From Pseudoalteromonas sp. H105 (lineage in GTDB: Bacteria > Pseudomonadota > Gammaproteobacteria > Enterobacterales > Alteromonadaceae), in NCBI RefSeq assembly GCF_001469215.1, contig NZ_LOFH01000012.1, forward strand, positions 62,001-126,000: 64,000 bases of DNA, written 5' to 3'. Below the pieces are notes generated by a model. That model searched no databases. It was not told the DNA's origin and saw only the letters and a list, made by a program, of their open reading frames with translations. The position numbers and the translations under genes were made by a program. Positions 25,947 through 35,498 of this stretch are shown here, in pieces (positions within the stretch are counted from its first letter, which is position 1; each line of letters starts with the position of its first letter).

Positions 25947-27779
25947 TTAAACAGCTGATTTACTTGCAACCCATTGGTCAACAAAGCTTTCTAGTACGTT
26001 TAATGGTACAGCACCATTTTTTAGCACAACGTCATGGAATTCGCGAATATCAAACTTGTCACCCAATTTCGCTTTCGACGCTTCACGCAGTTCTAAAATT
26101 TTCAGCATACCCACTTTATAAGCGGTTGCTTGTGATGGCATTACAACGTGACGTTCAACCATTTTCACGCCATCAGAGGTCGCGTTTGGTGTGTTATTTA
26201 CGTAGTAGTCGATACCTTGTTGGCGAGTCCATTTCATTTCATGGATACCAGTATCAACAACCAGTCGACAGGCACGCCAAAGTTCCATCGCAAGACGACC
26301 GAAATCAGAATAAGGGTCTTCATACAGGCCCATTTCTTTTGGTACTAGCTCAGAGTATAAGCCCCAGCCTTCAATATACGCTGTGTAGCCACCGAATTTA
26401 CGGAATTTAGGCACGCCTTCTAGTTCTTGCGAAATAGCAATTTGCATATGGTGGCCCGGCATCCCTTCATGATAAGCAAGTGCTTCCATTTGATATGTAG
26501 GCATCGCTTCCATATCGTAAAGGTTTGCGTAGTAAATACCAGGGCGTGAGCCATCTGGAGCTGGCTGTTGATAAAATGCTTTACCCGCTGCTTTTTCACG
26601 GAAAGCTTCAACTGCTTTTACTTTTAAATCAGCTTTTGGCTTAACAATGAATAGCTCATCTAAACGCGTCTTCATGTTATCAATCATTGCCGTTGCTTCA
26701 TCAAGGTAACGTTGCTTACCTTCAGCTGTATTTGGGTAATAAAATTGCTTATCAGTTTTCATAAACTGCATAAACGCTTTTAAATCACCTTTAAAGCCCA
26801 CTTTGTCCTTGATTTCACGCATTTCATCATGAATACGAGACACTTCGGCCAGACCAATTGTGTGGATTTCTTTTGCAGTAAGATCTGTCGTTGTTGTACG
26901 TGCTAATGCGTTATTGTAGAACGCTTCACCATCTGGGAATTTCCATGCACCATCACGGTCGTCAGCACGCTTTTCAAGCTGTGCTAAGTAATTAATTAGC
27001 TTAGAGTAAGACGGTTTTATCGCCGACTTGAGCGCATTTTCAGCGTCATCAATTAGGCTGTCTTTTTGTGCTTGATCAATTTCCAGTGCCGTTACTTTAC
27101 GTTTGAAGTCAGCAAGTAATGTTGAATCTTCGCCTTTTTCAAATGGGGCACCGATAATGATGTTTTTGCTTGAATCAATCACGTGCGGAAACACAAACTT
27201 AGGTGCAATTATGCCTTTGTTAGCGCGTGTCTCTAAATCTTTAATTAGCTGATCAATGACGGTGGTTACACCATTTAAGCGCGAGATATACGCTTTCGCA
27301 TCAGATACGTCAGACACTTGGTGCTGATTAATCATAAATGCAGGGATCATCGAGTGAACACCAAACATTTGGTTTACCGGGTAGTTATGGTAGCGCCATT
27401 TAAAATCAGCAATGCTGTTTTCAAGATCTTGCTTTTTAAGGTCATAGCTTACTTTTGTGCTGTCATCGAGCAAGTCACGGTTAATCGCATTTAATGCCAC
27501 TAAGTCGTCTTTAGTTTGCTGAAGGTCTTCAAGCGCTTTTTCTTCGCTGCCATCATCCCATTTATCGTAATCTTTTTTGATACCCATATAAGTTTGATAA
27601 ACAGGACTGCTCATCACATCACGGTTGAAGGTATCTTCGAAAAACGCATTGGCTTTGTCAATTTCGCTTTGAACAGGTTGCACTTGAACAGTTTGAGTAC
27701 TTTTTTGTTCAGCCATTTGTTGGCAGCCACCTAGCAGTGCAATACTCACTGCGGCAGCGATAAAGGTAAGTTTACGCAT
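25947..27779 (-). CDS. DUF885 family lipoprotein (putative metallopeptidase)
   Basis: Exported 610-aa protein. A lipoprotein signal MRKLTFIAAAVSIALLGGC places the lipid at Cys19. The DUF885 core follows, with HEGMPGHHMQ (near residue 430) as the HExxxxHH-type putative zinc site, then EGWGLYSE and a conserved RLVVDTGIH. The family is grouped with M32/M3-like zinc peptidases, so a periplasmic peptidase role is inferred, not proven. I chose ATG 27779 because it begins the signal peptide; an upstream ATG at 27806 adds nine charged residues. Transcribed alone toward its own terminator. Confidence 0.86.
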   Translation of the reverse strand: MRKLTFIAAAVSIALLGGCQQMAEQKSTQTVQVQPVQSEIDKANAFFEDTFNRDVMSSPVYQTYMGIKKDYDKWDDGSEEKALEDLQQTKDDLVALNAINRDLLDDSTKVSYDLKKQDLENSIADFKWRYHNYPVNQMFGVHSMIPAFMINQHQVSDVSDAKAYISRLNGVTTVIDQLIKDLETRANKGIIAPKFVFPHVIDSSKNIIIGAPFEKGEDSTLLADFKRKVTALEIDQAQKDSLIDDAENALKSAIKPSYSKLINYLAQLEKRADDRDGAWKFPDGEAFYNNALARTTTTDLTAKEIHTIGLAEVSRIHDEMREIKDKVGFKGDLKAFMQFMKTDKQFYYPNTAEGKQRYLDEATAMIDNMKTRLDELFIVKPKADLKVKAVEAFREKAAGKAFYQQPAPDGSRPGIYYANLYDMEAMPTYQMEALAYHEGMPGHHMQIAISQELEGVPKFRKFGGYTAYIEGWGLYSELVPKEMGLYEDPYSDFGRLAMELWRACRLVVDTGIHEMKWTRQQGIDYYVNNTPNATSDGVKMVERHVVMPSQATAYKVGMLKILELREASKAKLGDKFDIREFHDVVLKNGAVPLNVLESFVDQWVASKSAV

Positions 27780-27863
27780 GTTTTCCCTTTTGTTGTTAGA
27801 AACCAATAAAGGTTATAAATTAATTATTATTAGTATGTAGCTACACGCCATATTGGCTTTGCA

Positions 27864-29000
27864 CTACACAAACAATTCTAGCAGGTCATTTAAAAAACGG
27901 TGACCTTTTTGGCTTACTTGCCAGTGGTTATCCATATCAACTAGTAAGCCTTTATTTACCGCTATGTTCAAGGCTTCTGATTGACTTTGTAGCGATAAAT
28001 TTGTAAGTGCATGTAAATCACTTTTAGGGCAGGCTTCAAAAAGTCGAAAACGATTCATAAAAAATTCAAAGGGTAAGTCGTCATTTTCTACAGCCCATTG
28101 TTTAAATAGATATGGCTTAGCTAAATCCATATAGCCACGTGGGTGCTTCACCTTCATCGTGCGTGTTATTTTCCCTGTGGCCGCGTCGGTTATTTTACCA
28201 TGCGCGCCACAACCAATACCTAAATAGTCGCCAAAACGCCAATAATTCAAGTTATGTTGGCACTGATAATCCGGTTTTGCATAGCCTGAAATTTCATACT
28301 GTTGGTAACCAGCATCAGCCAGTAAAGCTTGGCCTTGCTCTTGAATATCCCACAATGTGTCGTCCGGCGGTAAAATGGGGGGTTTTGAAGCAAATTGTGT
28401 ATTGGCTTCAATCGTCAGTTGATACCAAGAAATATGGGGTGGGTTTAAGGCAATGACTTTTTTCAAGTCACTTAGCGCATCTTCTAGCGTTTGACCTGGT
28501 AAGCCATGCATCAAATCAAGATTAAAGCTATTTAAACCGGCGCCATGGGCTTGCTGGGCAGCATAAACAGCTTCATCAGCACCGTGAATGCGACCAAGAG
28601 CTTTGAGTTTGTCGTTTTGCATGCTTTGCACACCAATCGATATACGATTAATACCTGCGGCGACATATTCTTTAAAGCGGCCTGTTTCAACGGTTCCCGG
28701 ATTTGCTTCTAACGTGATTTCACAGTTGTCTGCTAAACCAATTAATGAATCAACCGCGTTTAAGAGGCGAATGTACGCGTCACCTGTTAGTAAGCTGGGT
28801 GTGCCACCGCCGATAAAGATTGAATGGATTTTACGTCCTTGCACTAAATGTAAGTCTGCTTTTAAATCATCGATTAAATGCTGAACATATTCTTTTTCTG
28901 GAATATCACCTTTTTGCCCATGACTATTAAAGTCACAATATGGGCATTTTTGCACGCACCAAGGAACATGCACATAAAGGCTTAAAAGGGGTAAATTCAC
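27864..29000 (-). CDS. hemW: Radical SAM heme chaperone HemW
   Basis: HemN-like radical SAM protein, 378 aa, that binds heme and is thought to deliver it to target proteins; often misnamed coproporphyrinogen oxidase. The cluster motif CVQKCPYC (Cys15, 19, 22) followed by DFNSH is typical of HemW; the N-terminal extension with the extra Cys of true HemN is missing. A GGGTPS SAM motif (about 65-70) and the HemN C-terminal domain follow. It overlaps rdgB by 4 nt and is the last gene of the yggS-to-hemW block. Confidence 0.93.
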   Translation of the reverse strand: MNLPLLSLYVHVPWCVQKCPYCDFNSHGQKGDIPEKEYVQHLIDDLKADLHLVQGRKIHSIFIGGGTPSLLTGDAYIRLLNAVDSLIGLADNCEITLEANPGTVETGRFKEYVAAGINRISIGVQSMQNDKLKALGRIHGADEAVYAAQQAHGAGLNSFNLDLMHGLPGQTLEDALSDLKKVIALNPPHISWYQLTIEANTQFASKPPILPPDDTLWDIQEQGQALLADAGYQQYEISGYAKPDYQCQHNLNYWRFGDYLGIGCGAHGKITDAATGKITRTMKVKHPRGYMDLAKPYLFKQWAVENDDLPFEFFMNRFRLFEACPKSDLHALTNLSLQSQSEALNIAVNKGLLVDMDNHWQVSQKGHRFLNDLLELFV

Positions 29001-29596
29001 AGGCCGCCTTTGAGTTTAAGCTCTGCTAGTAGAGCGTTTAGTGCTTGGCCGCGATGGCTAATGGCATTTTTTTGCTCTTTCGTTAGCTGTGCACTTGTAC
29101 AATTAAGTTCAGGGACATAAAAAACCGGGTCGTAGCCAAAGCCACCTTGACCGTCTTGGTTTTGTGTTATTTGACCTTCCCAGCTTGCACTGCAAATAAG
29201 GGGAGTCGGGTCATCGCCGTGGCGCATTAAGACTAATACGCACCAAAATCGGGCCCTGCGAACAGGGCTATCAGCTAATTCAGCCAAAAGTTTATCTATA
29301 TTGTCTTGGTCTGTGGCGTTGTCACCCGCGAAGCGAGCAGAGTAAACGCCAGGGGCACCGTTTAGTGCATCTACCTCTAAACCTGAATCATCAGCAATGG
29401 CCGGTAATCCGGTCACTTTTGCAGCATGGCGGGCTTTTATTATCGCATTTTCAACAAATGTGGTGCCGGTTTCTGGCACGCTAGAAACATTGAAATCACT
29501 TTGCGGGACTACGTTAATATCGAGGGGGGTCAGCATCTGTGCAAGTTCTTTAACCTTTCCTTGGTTACCTGTGGCTAAAACTAATGTGTGTGTCAT
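28997..29596 (-). CDS. rdgB: XTP/dITP diphosphatase RdgB (HAM1)
   Basis: House-cleaning enzyme that hydrolyses dITP, ITP and XTP to monophosphates, keeping them out of DNA. The 199-aa length is typical. Visible motifs: N-terminal [12 protein letters not shown], central [21 protein letters not shown] (catalytic acidic region), [11 protein letters not shown] and C-terminal SHRGQAL. It begins 4 nt after the DUF4426 stop and overlaps hemW by 4 nt, so it is translationally coupled. Confidence 0.96.
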   Translation of the reverse strand: MTHTLVLATGNQGKVKELAQMLTPLDINVVPQSDFNVSSVPETGTTFVENAIIKARHAAKVTGLPAIADDSGLEVDALNGAPGVYSARFAGDNATDQDNIDKLLAELADSPVRRARFWCVLVLMRHGDDPTPLICSASWEGQITQNQDGQGGFGYDPVFYVPELNCTSAQLTKEQKNAISHRGQALNALLAELKLKGGL

Positions 29597-29599
29597 GAT

Positions 29600-30043
29600 T
29601 TAATCTACATAAAATTTTTGTTGAAACTGCAATTTTTGAAATTGATTATCTTGTTTAATGTCGATCTCAAAACGTAAGATCTCTTCATTAGTAAACTTTA
29701 CTTGCGCTAGGTAGTAAACAGACTCGCCTTCAATTACTTCTTTAAAGGTGAGCGTTTGTTTATTGCCAAGTAAGTTTTTTGCTGTGCCAGTAAGCATGGC
29801 TGTTTGTGCGGTTTTATCTGCATTGTTTTTTAAAATCGAAATATTAACAATACCTTTGTAATCACTTCGTTCTAAGCCATATGCTTTCGCTATTTGCGGT
29901 TGAATAAATGTTGAGGGGAATGCAATGTAATGAACTTGCCAAGGGCCTAGCTCTTTGTATTGGCCCCCTTGCTGTTGCTCACTGTGTGCACTAAATGTGA
30001 TACCCGCTAATGCAAAAAATAAAAGACTAACTAGCTTTTTCAT
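29600..30043 (-). CDS. DUF4426 exported protein
   Basis: Small periplasmic protein, 147 aa, with signal peptide MKKLVSLLFFALAGITFSAHS. The mature part is beta-rich with HYIAFPSTFIQPQIAKAYGL and VNISILKN segments, as I recall for DUF4426, a family often found just before rdgB in gammaproteobacteria. No function is known. It lies 4 nt upstream of rdgB and 47 nt downstream of yggT, with a hairpin terminator in that gap. Confidence 0.8.
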   Translation of the reverse strand: MKKLVSLLFFALAGITFSAHSEQQQGGQYKELGPWQVHYIAFPSTFIQPQIAKAYGLERSDYKGIVNISILKNNADKTAQTAMLTGTAKNLLGNKQTLTFKEVIEGESVYYLAQVKFTNEEILRFEIDIKQDNQFQKLQFQQKFYVD

Positions 30044-30054
30044 ATTTGACCCTT

Positions 30055-30079
30055 AAAAAAAGAGGCCTAGAGGCCTCGA
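30055..30079 (-). terminator. Hairpin terminator between yggT and the DUF4426 gene
   Basis: GAGGCC (30062-30067) pairs with GGCCTC (30072-30077); on the minus strand the stem is followed by a run of seven or more T residues. It would stop or weaken transcription leaving yggT, so the downstream genes may need their own promoter. Confidence 0.75.
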
Positions 30080-30090
30080 TAATGCGTGGA

Positions 30091-30624
30091 TTAACCGATT
30101 AAATCCATAAAGAGGATTTGCCCAAACTGCAAAGCGATAATGAGTACAACTATCGATAAGTCAAAGCCTCCTAACGGCGGTATTATTTTACGTATTGGTT
30201 TCAGCATTGGCTCAGTTAACTGATGGAAAACAGCCTCAATTGGGTTGTAACCTTGGCTAACCCAGCTTAATAAAGCGCGGATGATAAGCACCCAAAACAT
30301 AAGGTTAAGCGCTTCTTTTATTACCGTAATAAACGCTGATACAAATACTGTTTGTGCAGCCCAACCACCATAAAATAAGAGCATTAAGGTTGAAATTTTT
30401 GCTACAGCGACAATGAATGCTAACAATAATGAGGCTAAGTCTAAGCCACCAAAACCGGGAATGATTTTGCGCAGTGGGTTCACAGCAAATGAGGTGGCTT
30501 TTACAACAAATTGACTCAACGGGTTGTAAAAATCAGCTTTGGCTGTTTGTAGCCAAAAGCGAAGTAATACCACCATTAAAAATAGATCAAATACAATCCC
30601 GACTAAAAATTGCATAGCATTCAT
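30091..30624 (-). CDS. yggT: YggT family membrane protein
   Basis: Inner-membrane protein of 177 aa made of two YGGT repeats, each with a hydrophobic helix pair and the signature FVVKATSFAVNPLRKIIPGFGG (first, split here) and QLTEPMLKPIRKIIPPLGG (second). Family members are linked to osmotic or ion homeostasis and to the proC operon; molecular role is open. It lies 210 nt downstream of proC, separated by a MITE-like repeat that is absent in the usual compact arrangement (family knowledge). Confidence 0.93.
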   Translation of the reverse strand: MNAMQFLVGIVFDLFLMVVLLRFWLQTAKADFYNPLSQFVVKATSFAVNPLRKIIPGFGGLDLASLLLAFIVAVAKISTLMLLFYGGWAAQTVFVSAFITVIKEALNLMFWVLIIRALLSWVSQGYNPIEAVFHQLTEPMLKPIRKIIPPLGGFDLSIVVLIIALQFGQILFMDLIG

Positions 30625-30657
30625 AATATACCTCGAAAAATAAGCGTAATAGCTTTA

Positions 30658-30830
30658 GGGTCTGTTGACCTTTGCGGATTAAAATTTGTTCAAGCTAGGG
30701 GCGGTTTAATCGTGACGCGAGGTTTGTAACCTAGTGGACTAAGTAAAAACCAAGCAACAAAGAGTAAATCCGCCCCTAGGCAGAACATTTCAGGCTACTG
30801 CAAATTTAACCTTGAAAGGTCAAAAGGCCC
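30658..30830. repeat. MITE-like element, copy 1 (173 bp)
   Basis: The ends GGGTCTGTTGACCTTT (30658-30673) and AAAGGTCAAAAGGCCC (30815-30830) are inverted repeats matching at 14 of 16 positions. An inner perfect pair CTAGGGGCGG (30695-30704) and CCGCCCCTAG (30770-30779) lets the whole element fold. No coding frame of note. The right end stops 3 bp from the proC stop codon. A longer inverted relative is at 43085-43442. It splits proC from yggT. Confidence 0.75.
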
Positions 30831-30833
30831 TGA

Positions 30834-31655
30834 TTAAAGTTCTTGTTCCATTTGTTCTGCGCGGGCAATACAAGCATCCATTGCATCAGCAACAGTGCTA
30901 GTTAGACCTTGCTCTTTTAAGTGCTCAACAGCAGCATGTGTTGTTCCGCCTTTCGAAGTCACATTGGCACGCAGTTGCGATATACTGATATCAGGCTGTG
31001 ATAATGCCATTTCAGCAGCGCCCAGCGCGGTCTGTTGTACTAAACGGCGCGCATCTTCATCATTAAATCCTAAGGATTTTGCTTTTTCTTCTATGGCTTC
31101 CATAAATAAGAAAAAGTAAGCTGGTGATGAACCTGTTACGGCAATGATATTATTGATTTCAGATTCTTGCTCAACCCAAACTACAATACCGGTGCACTCA
31201 AAGACCTGTTGTACAAAGTCATGTTCGTCGGTTGTTTCACCTGCGCCAAACAAGCCTGATACACCACGGCCAAGTAAAGAAGGGGTGTTAGGCATACAAC
31301 GTACCATTTTTACTTTTTGGCCTAGCATTTCACGTAAGCGATCCACTGTTAGGCCAGCGGCTACAGAGATAAAGAGTTTATCACTAAAGTCTACGCCTGA
31401 ATCTTGAAATGATTGACATAACTCACCCATCATTTGCGGCTTTACTGATAATACAATTACATCGGCATCACGCAGTGCTGCGTTATTATCGGCGGTGGTT
31501 TTGACCCCAAAATCGGCTGCTACCTTGGCGAGTTTTTCTTGGTTTCGGTTTGTTGCAATAATATTTGATGCTGCAAATCCGTTTTTCACCATGCCACCAA
31601 TAATGGCATAGCTCATATTACCTGTGCCTATGAACGCAATTGTTTTATCTGTCAT
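30834..31655 (-). CDS. proC: Pyrroline-5-carboxylate reductase
   Basis: Last step of proline synthesis: reduces delta-1-pyrroline-5-carboxylate with NAD(P)H. The 273-aa length is standard. The N-terminal Rossmann motif FIGTGNMSYAIIGG (about 7-20), LSVKPQ, RCMPNTP and the C-terminal family signature region VTSKGGTTHAAVEHL (about 237-251) are all present. Cytoplasmic. It follows yggS by 15 nt in the usual yggS-proC pair; the downstream side abuts a MITE-like element 3 bp from the stop codon. Confidence 0.97.
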   Translation of the reverse strand: MTDKTIAFIGTGNMSYAIIGGMVKNGFAASNIIATNRNQEKLAKVAADFGVKTTADNNAALRDADVIVLSVKPQMMGELCQSFQDSGVDFSDKLFISVAAGLTVDRLREMLGQKVKMVRCMPNTPSLLGRGVSGLFGAGETTDEHDFVQQVFECTGIVVWVEQESEINNIIAVTGSSPAYFFLFMEAIEEKAKSLGFNDEDARRLVQQTALGAAEMALSQPDISISQLRANVTSKGGTTHAAVEHLKEQGLTSTVADAMDACIARAEQMEQEL

Positions 31656-31670
31656 ATCTTAGTTATCACC

Positions 31671-32357
31671 TTAGCTTCGTTGGCCAAAAATATCCGTGCC
31701 GATGCGAACCATGGTTGAGCCCGCAGCGATTGCTGCTTCTACGTCACCACTCATGCCCATCGACAGGGTGTCTATTTGAGGATATAAGGCCTTAAGTCTA
31801 TCAAAGCAAGTCGCTAATTGCTCAAAATATTGTATTTGCTGCTGTGAATCGTCGGTTTTTACAGGAATCGCCATAATTCCTCGCAGTGTTAAGTTTGAGC
31901 ATGCATCCACGTAGCGTGCTAAATCCATTAGCTCATTTGGATGGCAGCCTGATTTAGCCGGTTCTAAGCTGATATTTACTTGAATTAGTACATTGAGTGG
32001 TGGCATGGTGTCTGGACGTTGATTATTTAAGCGTTTCGCTATTTTTTCACGCTCAATACTTTGTACCCAATGGAAATGTTTAGCGACTAATGCTGTTTTA
32101 TTCGATTGAATAGGGCCAATAAAATGCCATATGATATCGGCATATTCTTCAAGCTGAATGGCTTTATCAACGGCTTCTTGAACATAAGATTCACCAAATT
32201 CTCGGTGTCCTTCATTATAAGCAGCTAAAATGTATTCAGCAGGTTTTGTTTTTGATACCGCAAGTAAGCTAATATCTTGTTCGTTACGGTGGTTTTTTTT
32301 TGCCGCTTTTATAATTCTTGCGTAGGCGGCGTTAAGTCGTTCTGGTATTGTAACCAT
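31671..32357 (-). CDS. yggS: PLP homeostasis protein YggS
   Basis: Pyridoxal-phosphate-binding protein of the YBL036C/PROSC family that keeps free PLP balanced; no catalytic activity is established. The 228-aa form starting at ATG 32357 (MVTIPERLNAAYARI) aligns with E. coli YggS at its N-terminus; the open frame extends to 32384. Motifs: LLAVSKTKP with the PLP lysine, FGESYVQEA, WHFIGPIQSNK, LSMGMSGDVEAAI and VRIGTDIFG. It is divergent from pilT, with only about 30 nt between starts, and is followed by proC. Confidence 0.94.
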   Translation of the reverse strand: MVTIPERLNAAYARIIKAAKKNHRNEQDISLLAVSKTKPAEYILAAYNEGHREFGESYVQEAVDKAIQLEEYADIIWHFIGPIQSNKTALVAKHFHWVQSIEREKIAKRLNNQRPDTMPPLNVLIQVNISLEPAKSGCHPNELMDLARYVDACSNLTLRGIMAIPVKTDDSQQQIQYFEQLATCFDRLKALYPQIDTLSMGMSGDVEAAIAAGSTMVRIGTDIFGQRS

Positions 32358-32386
32358 ATAATTATCAGTTGGTTGTGGAGTCATAA

Positions 32387-33427
32387 ATGGATATTACCGA
32401 ATTATTGGCCTTTAGTGTTCAACATAAAGCATCGGATTTACACTTATCATCAGGTGTTGCCCCTATGATCCGTGTTGATGGCGATGTGCGTCGTATAAAC
32501 ATTCCAGCGTTGGAAAATAAAGATGTAAATAGCCTAGTTTACGACATTATGAATGATAATCAACGAAAGGATTACGAGCAAAATTTAGAGGTGGATTTTT
32601 CGTTTGAGGTGCCTAATCTGGCGCGCTTTCGTGTCAATGCGTTTAACTCTAACCGCGGACCCGCTGCTGTATTTCGCACCATCCCAAGTGAAGTACTCAC
32701 ATTGGATGATTTAGGTGCGCCTGATATATTTAAAACAATTTCGGATAACCCTCGTGGATTAGTCCTGGTTACAGGCCCTACAGGTTCAGGTAAATCAACC
32801 ACTCTGGCGGCCATGGTTGATTATATTAATCAAAATAAACACCACCACATACTAACCATTGAAGACCCTATCGAGTTTGTTCATGACAACAAACTATCGC
32901 TGATTAATCAGCGTGAAGTTCATCGTGATACACATAGCTTCTCCAATGCATTGAGAAGTGCATTACGTGAAGACCCTGATGTTATTTTAGTTGGTGAGTT
33001 ACGTGATTTAGAAACAATTCGCCTTGCAATGACGGCAGCAGAGACCGGTCATTTAGTATTTGGAACGCTGCATACCACGTCAGCGCCAAAAACCATTGAC
33101 CGTATTATCGATGTGTTCCCGGGTGAAGAAAAAGACATGGTGAGATCCATGCTTTCTGAATCATTACGCGCTGTAATATCACAAACCTTACTTAAAAAAG
33201 TGGGGGGAGGACGTGTTGCTGCACATGAAATTATGATAGGCGTACCTGCAATCAGAAACTTAATCCGAGAGGATAAAATTGCACAAATGTATTCATCAAT
33301 TCAAACGGGTTCATCCCATGGTATGCAAACCATGGATCAATGTTTAGTCAACCTTGTGAATCATGGCGTTGTTTCAACGGCTGAAGCGCGCGCTAAAGCG
33401 CAAGACAAAACTAATTTTGGCGGTTAG
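32387..33427 (+). CDS. pilT: Type IV pilus retraction ATPase PilT
   Basis: Hexameric cytoplasmic ATPase that depolymerises type IV pili for twitching motility. 346 aa, standard. Walker A GPTGSGKST at 130-138, Asp box TIEDPIEFVH, Walker B VILVGELRD, His box ETGHLVFGTLHT, and the C-terminal AIRNLIRE motif needed for retraction. GGAG lies six bases before the ATG. It forms an operon with pilU (27-nt gap) and a secreted orphan; divergent from yggS, the usual arrangement in gammaproteobacteria. Confidence 0.97.
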   Translation: MDITELLAFSVQHKASDLHLSSGVAPMIRVDGDVRRINIPALENKDVNSLVYDIMNDNQRKDYEQNLEVDFSFEVPNLARFRVNAFNSNRGPAAVFRTIPSEVLTLDDLGAPDIFKTISDNPRGLVLVTGPTGSGKSTTLAAMVDYINQNKHHHILTIEDPIEFVHDNKLSLINQREVHRDTHSFSNALRSALREDPDVILVGELRDLETIRLAMTAAETGHLVFGTLHTTSAPKTIDRIIDVFPGEEKDMVRSMLSESLRAVISQTLLKKVGGGRVAAHEIMIGVPAIRNLIREDKIAQMYSSIQTGSSHGMQTMDQCLVNLVNHGVVSTAEARAKAQDKTNFGG

Positions 33428-33454
33428 CCCTCAGCTCATGCAATAAGGAATAGT

Positions 33455-34582
33455 ATGTCTCATTCTCTAAATTATTTTTTACAGTTGATGATAGATAAGC
33501 AAGGATCTGATTTATTTGTATCAAGTCAACTACCTGTCAGTGCGAAGATTAATGGTGAGTTGATCGCTCTAGGTGACGATAAACTCAGTGATGAGGAGTC
33601 TCTGGCATTTGTTGAATCGGCGATGAGCGAAAAGCAAAAAGCTGAGTTTCATAACTCGAAAGAGTGTAATTTTGCTATTGCGACAGATGAAGGGCGTTTT
33701 AGGATTTCAGCATTTTGGCAGCGCGATCGTGCAGGAATGGTTATTCGTCGTATCGTTACTCAAATACCCGATGTTAACGACCTGGGTCTGCCTTCTACGT
33801 TAACTGATGTGATTATGGCCAAGCGAGGGTTAGTCTTGTTTGTGGGTGGAACAGGGACGGGTAAGTCAACGTCACTTGCAGCATTGCTTGGTTATCGTAA
33901 TCGGAATCAGCGAGGTCATATCTTAACGATAGAGGACCCGATCGAGTTTGTGCATGAGCATCGCAAGAGTATTATTACTCAGCGCGAAGTTGGCCTTGAT
34001 ACAGAAAGCTTTGAGTCTGCATTAAAAAGCTCATTACGTCAGGCCCCTGACGTTATTCTAATCGGTGAAATACGCTCACAAGAGACGATGGAATATGCAC
34101 TTAGTTTTGCAGAAACAGGTCACCTGTGTGTTGCAACATTACATGCAAATAATGCCAATCAAGCTATTGACCGCATCATGCATTTGGTGCCAAAAGAAAA
34201 GCACGATAAGCTCAAATATGATCTATCATTAAACTTACGTGCAATTATTGCACAGCAATTAGTCCCAACAGCTGATGGTAATGGTCGTGTGGCAGCCATT
34301 GAAATTTTGCTCAATACTCCGATTGTTGGCGAGCTCATCAAAAAGGGGGATATTGGTGGGATTAAAGAAGCCATGGCAAAGGCTAAAGATATGGGCATGC
34401 AAACGTTCGATCAGGCTTTGTTTGAGCTTTACAAGCAACAGCGTATTAATTACGCCGATGCCCTCCACCATGCAGATTCACCAAATGATTTACGTTTGAT
34501 GATTAAACTTAGAAACAATGAACAGCAAGGAGCTGGCTTTTTACAAGGCGTAACCATTGATGGCTTAGACAACAAAGGTTAG
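33455..34582 (+). CDS. pilU: PilT-dependent retraction ATPase PilU
   Basis: PilT paralogue that boosts pilus retraction force together with PilT. 375 aa. Walker A GGTGTGKS at 131-138, Asp box TIEDPIEFVHEH, Walker B VILIGEIRS and His box ETGHLCVATLHANN; the C-terminal tail is longer than in PilT and ends GAGFLQGVTIDGLDNKG, as in PilU proteins. Cytoplasmic. The next gene begins 4 nt after its stop. Confidence 0.96.
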   Translation: MSHSLNYFLQLMIDKQGSDLFVSSQLPVSAKINGELIALGDDKLSDEESLAFVESAMSEKQKAEFHNSKECNFAIATDEGRFRISAFWQRDRAGMVIRRIVTQIPDVNDLGLPSTLTDVIMAKRGLVLFVGGTGTGKSTSLAALLGYRNRNQRGHILTIEDPIEFVHEHRKSIITQREVGLDTESFESALKSSLRQAPDVILIGEIRSQETMEYALSFAETGHLCVATLHANNANQAIDRIMHLVPKEKHDKLKYDLSLNLRAIIAQQLVPTADGNGRVAAIEILLNTPIVGELIKKGDIGGIKEAMAKAKDMGMQTFDQALFELYKQQRINYADALHHADSPNDLRLMIKLRNNEQQGAGFLQGVTIDGLDNKG

Positions 34583-34586
34583 CTGT

Positions 34587-35498
34587 ATGCAGTTTGGCAA
34601 GAAATGGTTTTGTATTCCCCTGTTTTTTTATTGTGTATGCACACCATTTTTTGCTGTCGCACAGCCAGACAGTATTGCGATTTATCTTCGAGATGATGTT
34701 TACAATGACTATCGGCGTTTTTTAGCTGGTAAAGAGCCTATTCAAATTAAGGACTTTAATACTGAATTTGTTCGTCGTGACGTGGTCGATATGATTATTG
34801 CCCAGCAGGCTCTATATTTAGGTGGATTTACAAAAACGTTTGATTACCAAGTTGGAAAAATAAACTTTCGTAATACGCGTTTGCTGGAAAAAGGTGAGCT
34901 ACTCATCAGCTTTGATAGCTATTGGTATGAAGACACTAAATCATTTACTGATGAAGTGTATATCAGCGATCCGGTGATCCGCAAAGGTGAGTATTTTGCT
35001 GGCATTTTTGCCTCACCTGATAATAAAGCGGTATTTAATATTAAAAACCTCTCTGATTTTAATGTGCTTACTAGCGTTTCAACCCCTCGCTGGCGAACTG
35101 ATTGGCAGACACTCTCGCAATTACCTCTCAAGCGGTTAGTTAGAGAAGATGAGTGGTTGAGTCAAGTTAGGATGGTGTCTATGAAATGGGTCGATTTTAT
35201 GTTGATGCCATTAATGCCTGAGATGAACAATGAATATGTACTTGAAGGCATTAAACTGACCGCCGTGCCAGATATGCTTGTATTGTTAGATGATAGTCGT
35301 CACTTTGTCGTGTCTAAACTACACCCTGATGGGTTGAGCGCATTTACTGCCCTGCAAAAAGGGCTGAAAATATTACGTGAGCAAGGTGCAATAGAAAAAG
35401 CCTACCGCCAAGCTGGGTTCATACCACAGCTTAACGATCAGGTTATTATTAACTTACCGCTCACCCGTAAGCTTGTTCAAAATAACTTTCCAGAATAA
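34587..35498 (+). CDS. Secreted protein of unknown function downstream of pilU
   Basis: I do not recognise this 303-aa family. It has a signal peptide cleaved near FFAVAQ (residue 25) and no later membrane helix. The mature protein has alternating beta/alpha segments and a C-terminal region ([25 protein letters not shown], split) that recalls the last helices of periplasmic solute-binding folds. It begins 4 nt after pilU, so it is expressed with the retraction motors, which suggests an envelope role linked to pili (inference). Its end overlaps the converging ruvX by 38 nt. Confidence 0.8.
   Translation: MQFGKKWFCIPLFFYCVCTPFFAVAQPDSIAIYLRDDVYNDYRRFLAGKEPIQIKDFNTEFVRRDVVDMIIAQQALYLGGFTKTFDYQVGKINFRNTRLLEKGELLISFDSYWYEDTKSFTDEVYISDPVIRKGEYFAGIFASPDNKAVFNIKNLSDFNVLTSVSTPRWRTDWQTLSQLPLKRLVREDEWLSQVRMVSMKWVDFMLMPLMPEMNNEYVLEGIKLTAVPDMLVLLDDSRHFVVSKLHPDGLSAFTALQKGLKILREQGAIEKAYRQAGFIPQLNDQVIINLPLTRKLVQNNFPE

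Noticed and set aside
27864..29000. Oxygen-independent coproporphyrinogen oxidase HemN
   Set aside because: The length (378 aa) and the CxxxCxxC region without the extra HemN residues fit HemW, a heme chaperone.
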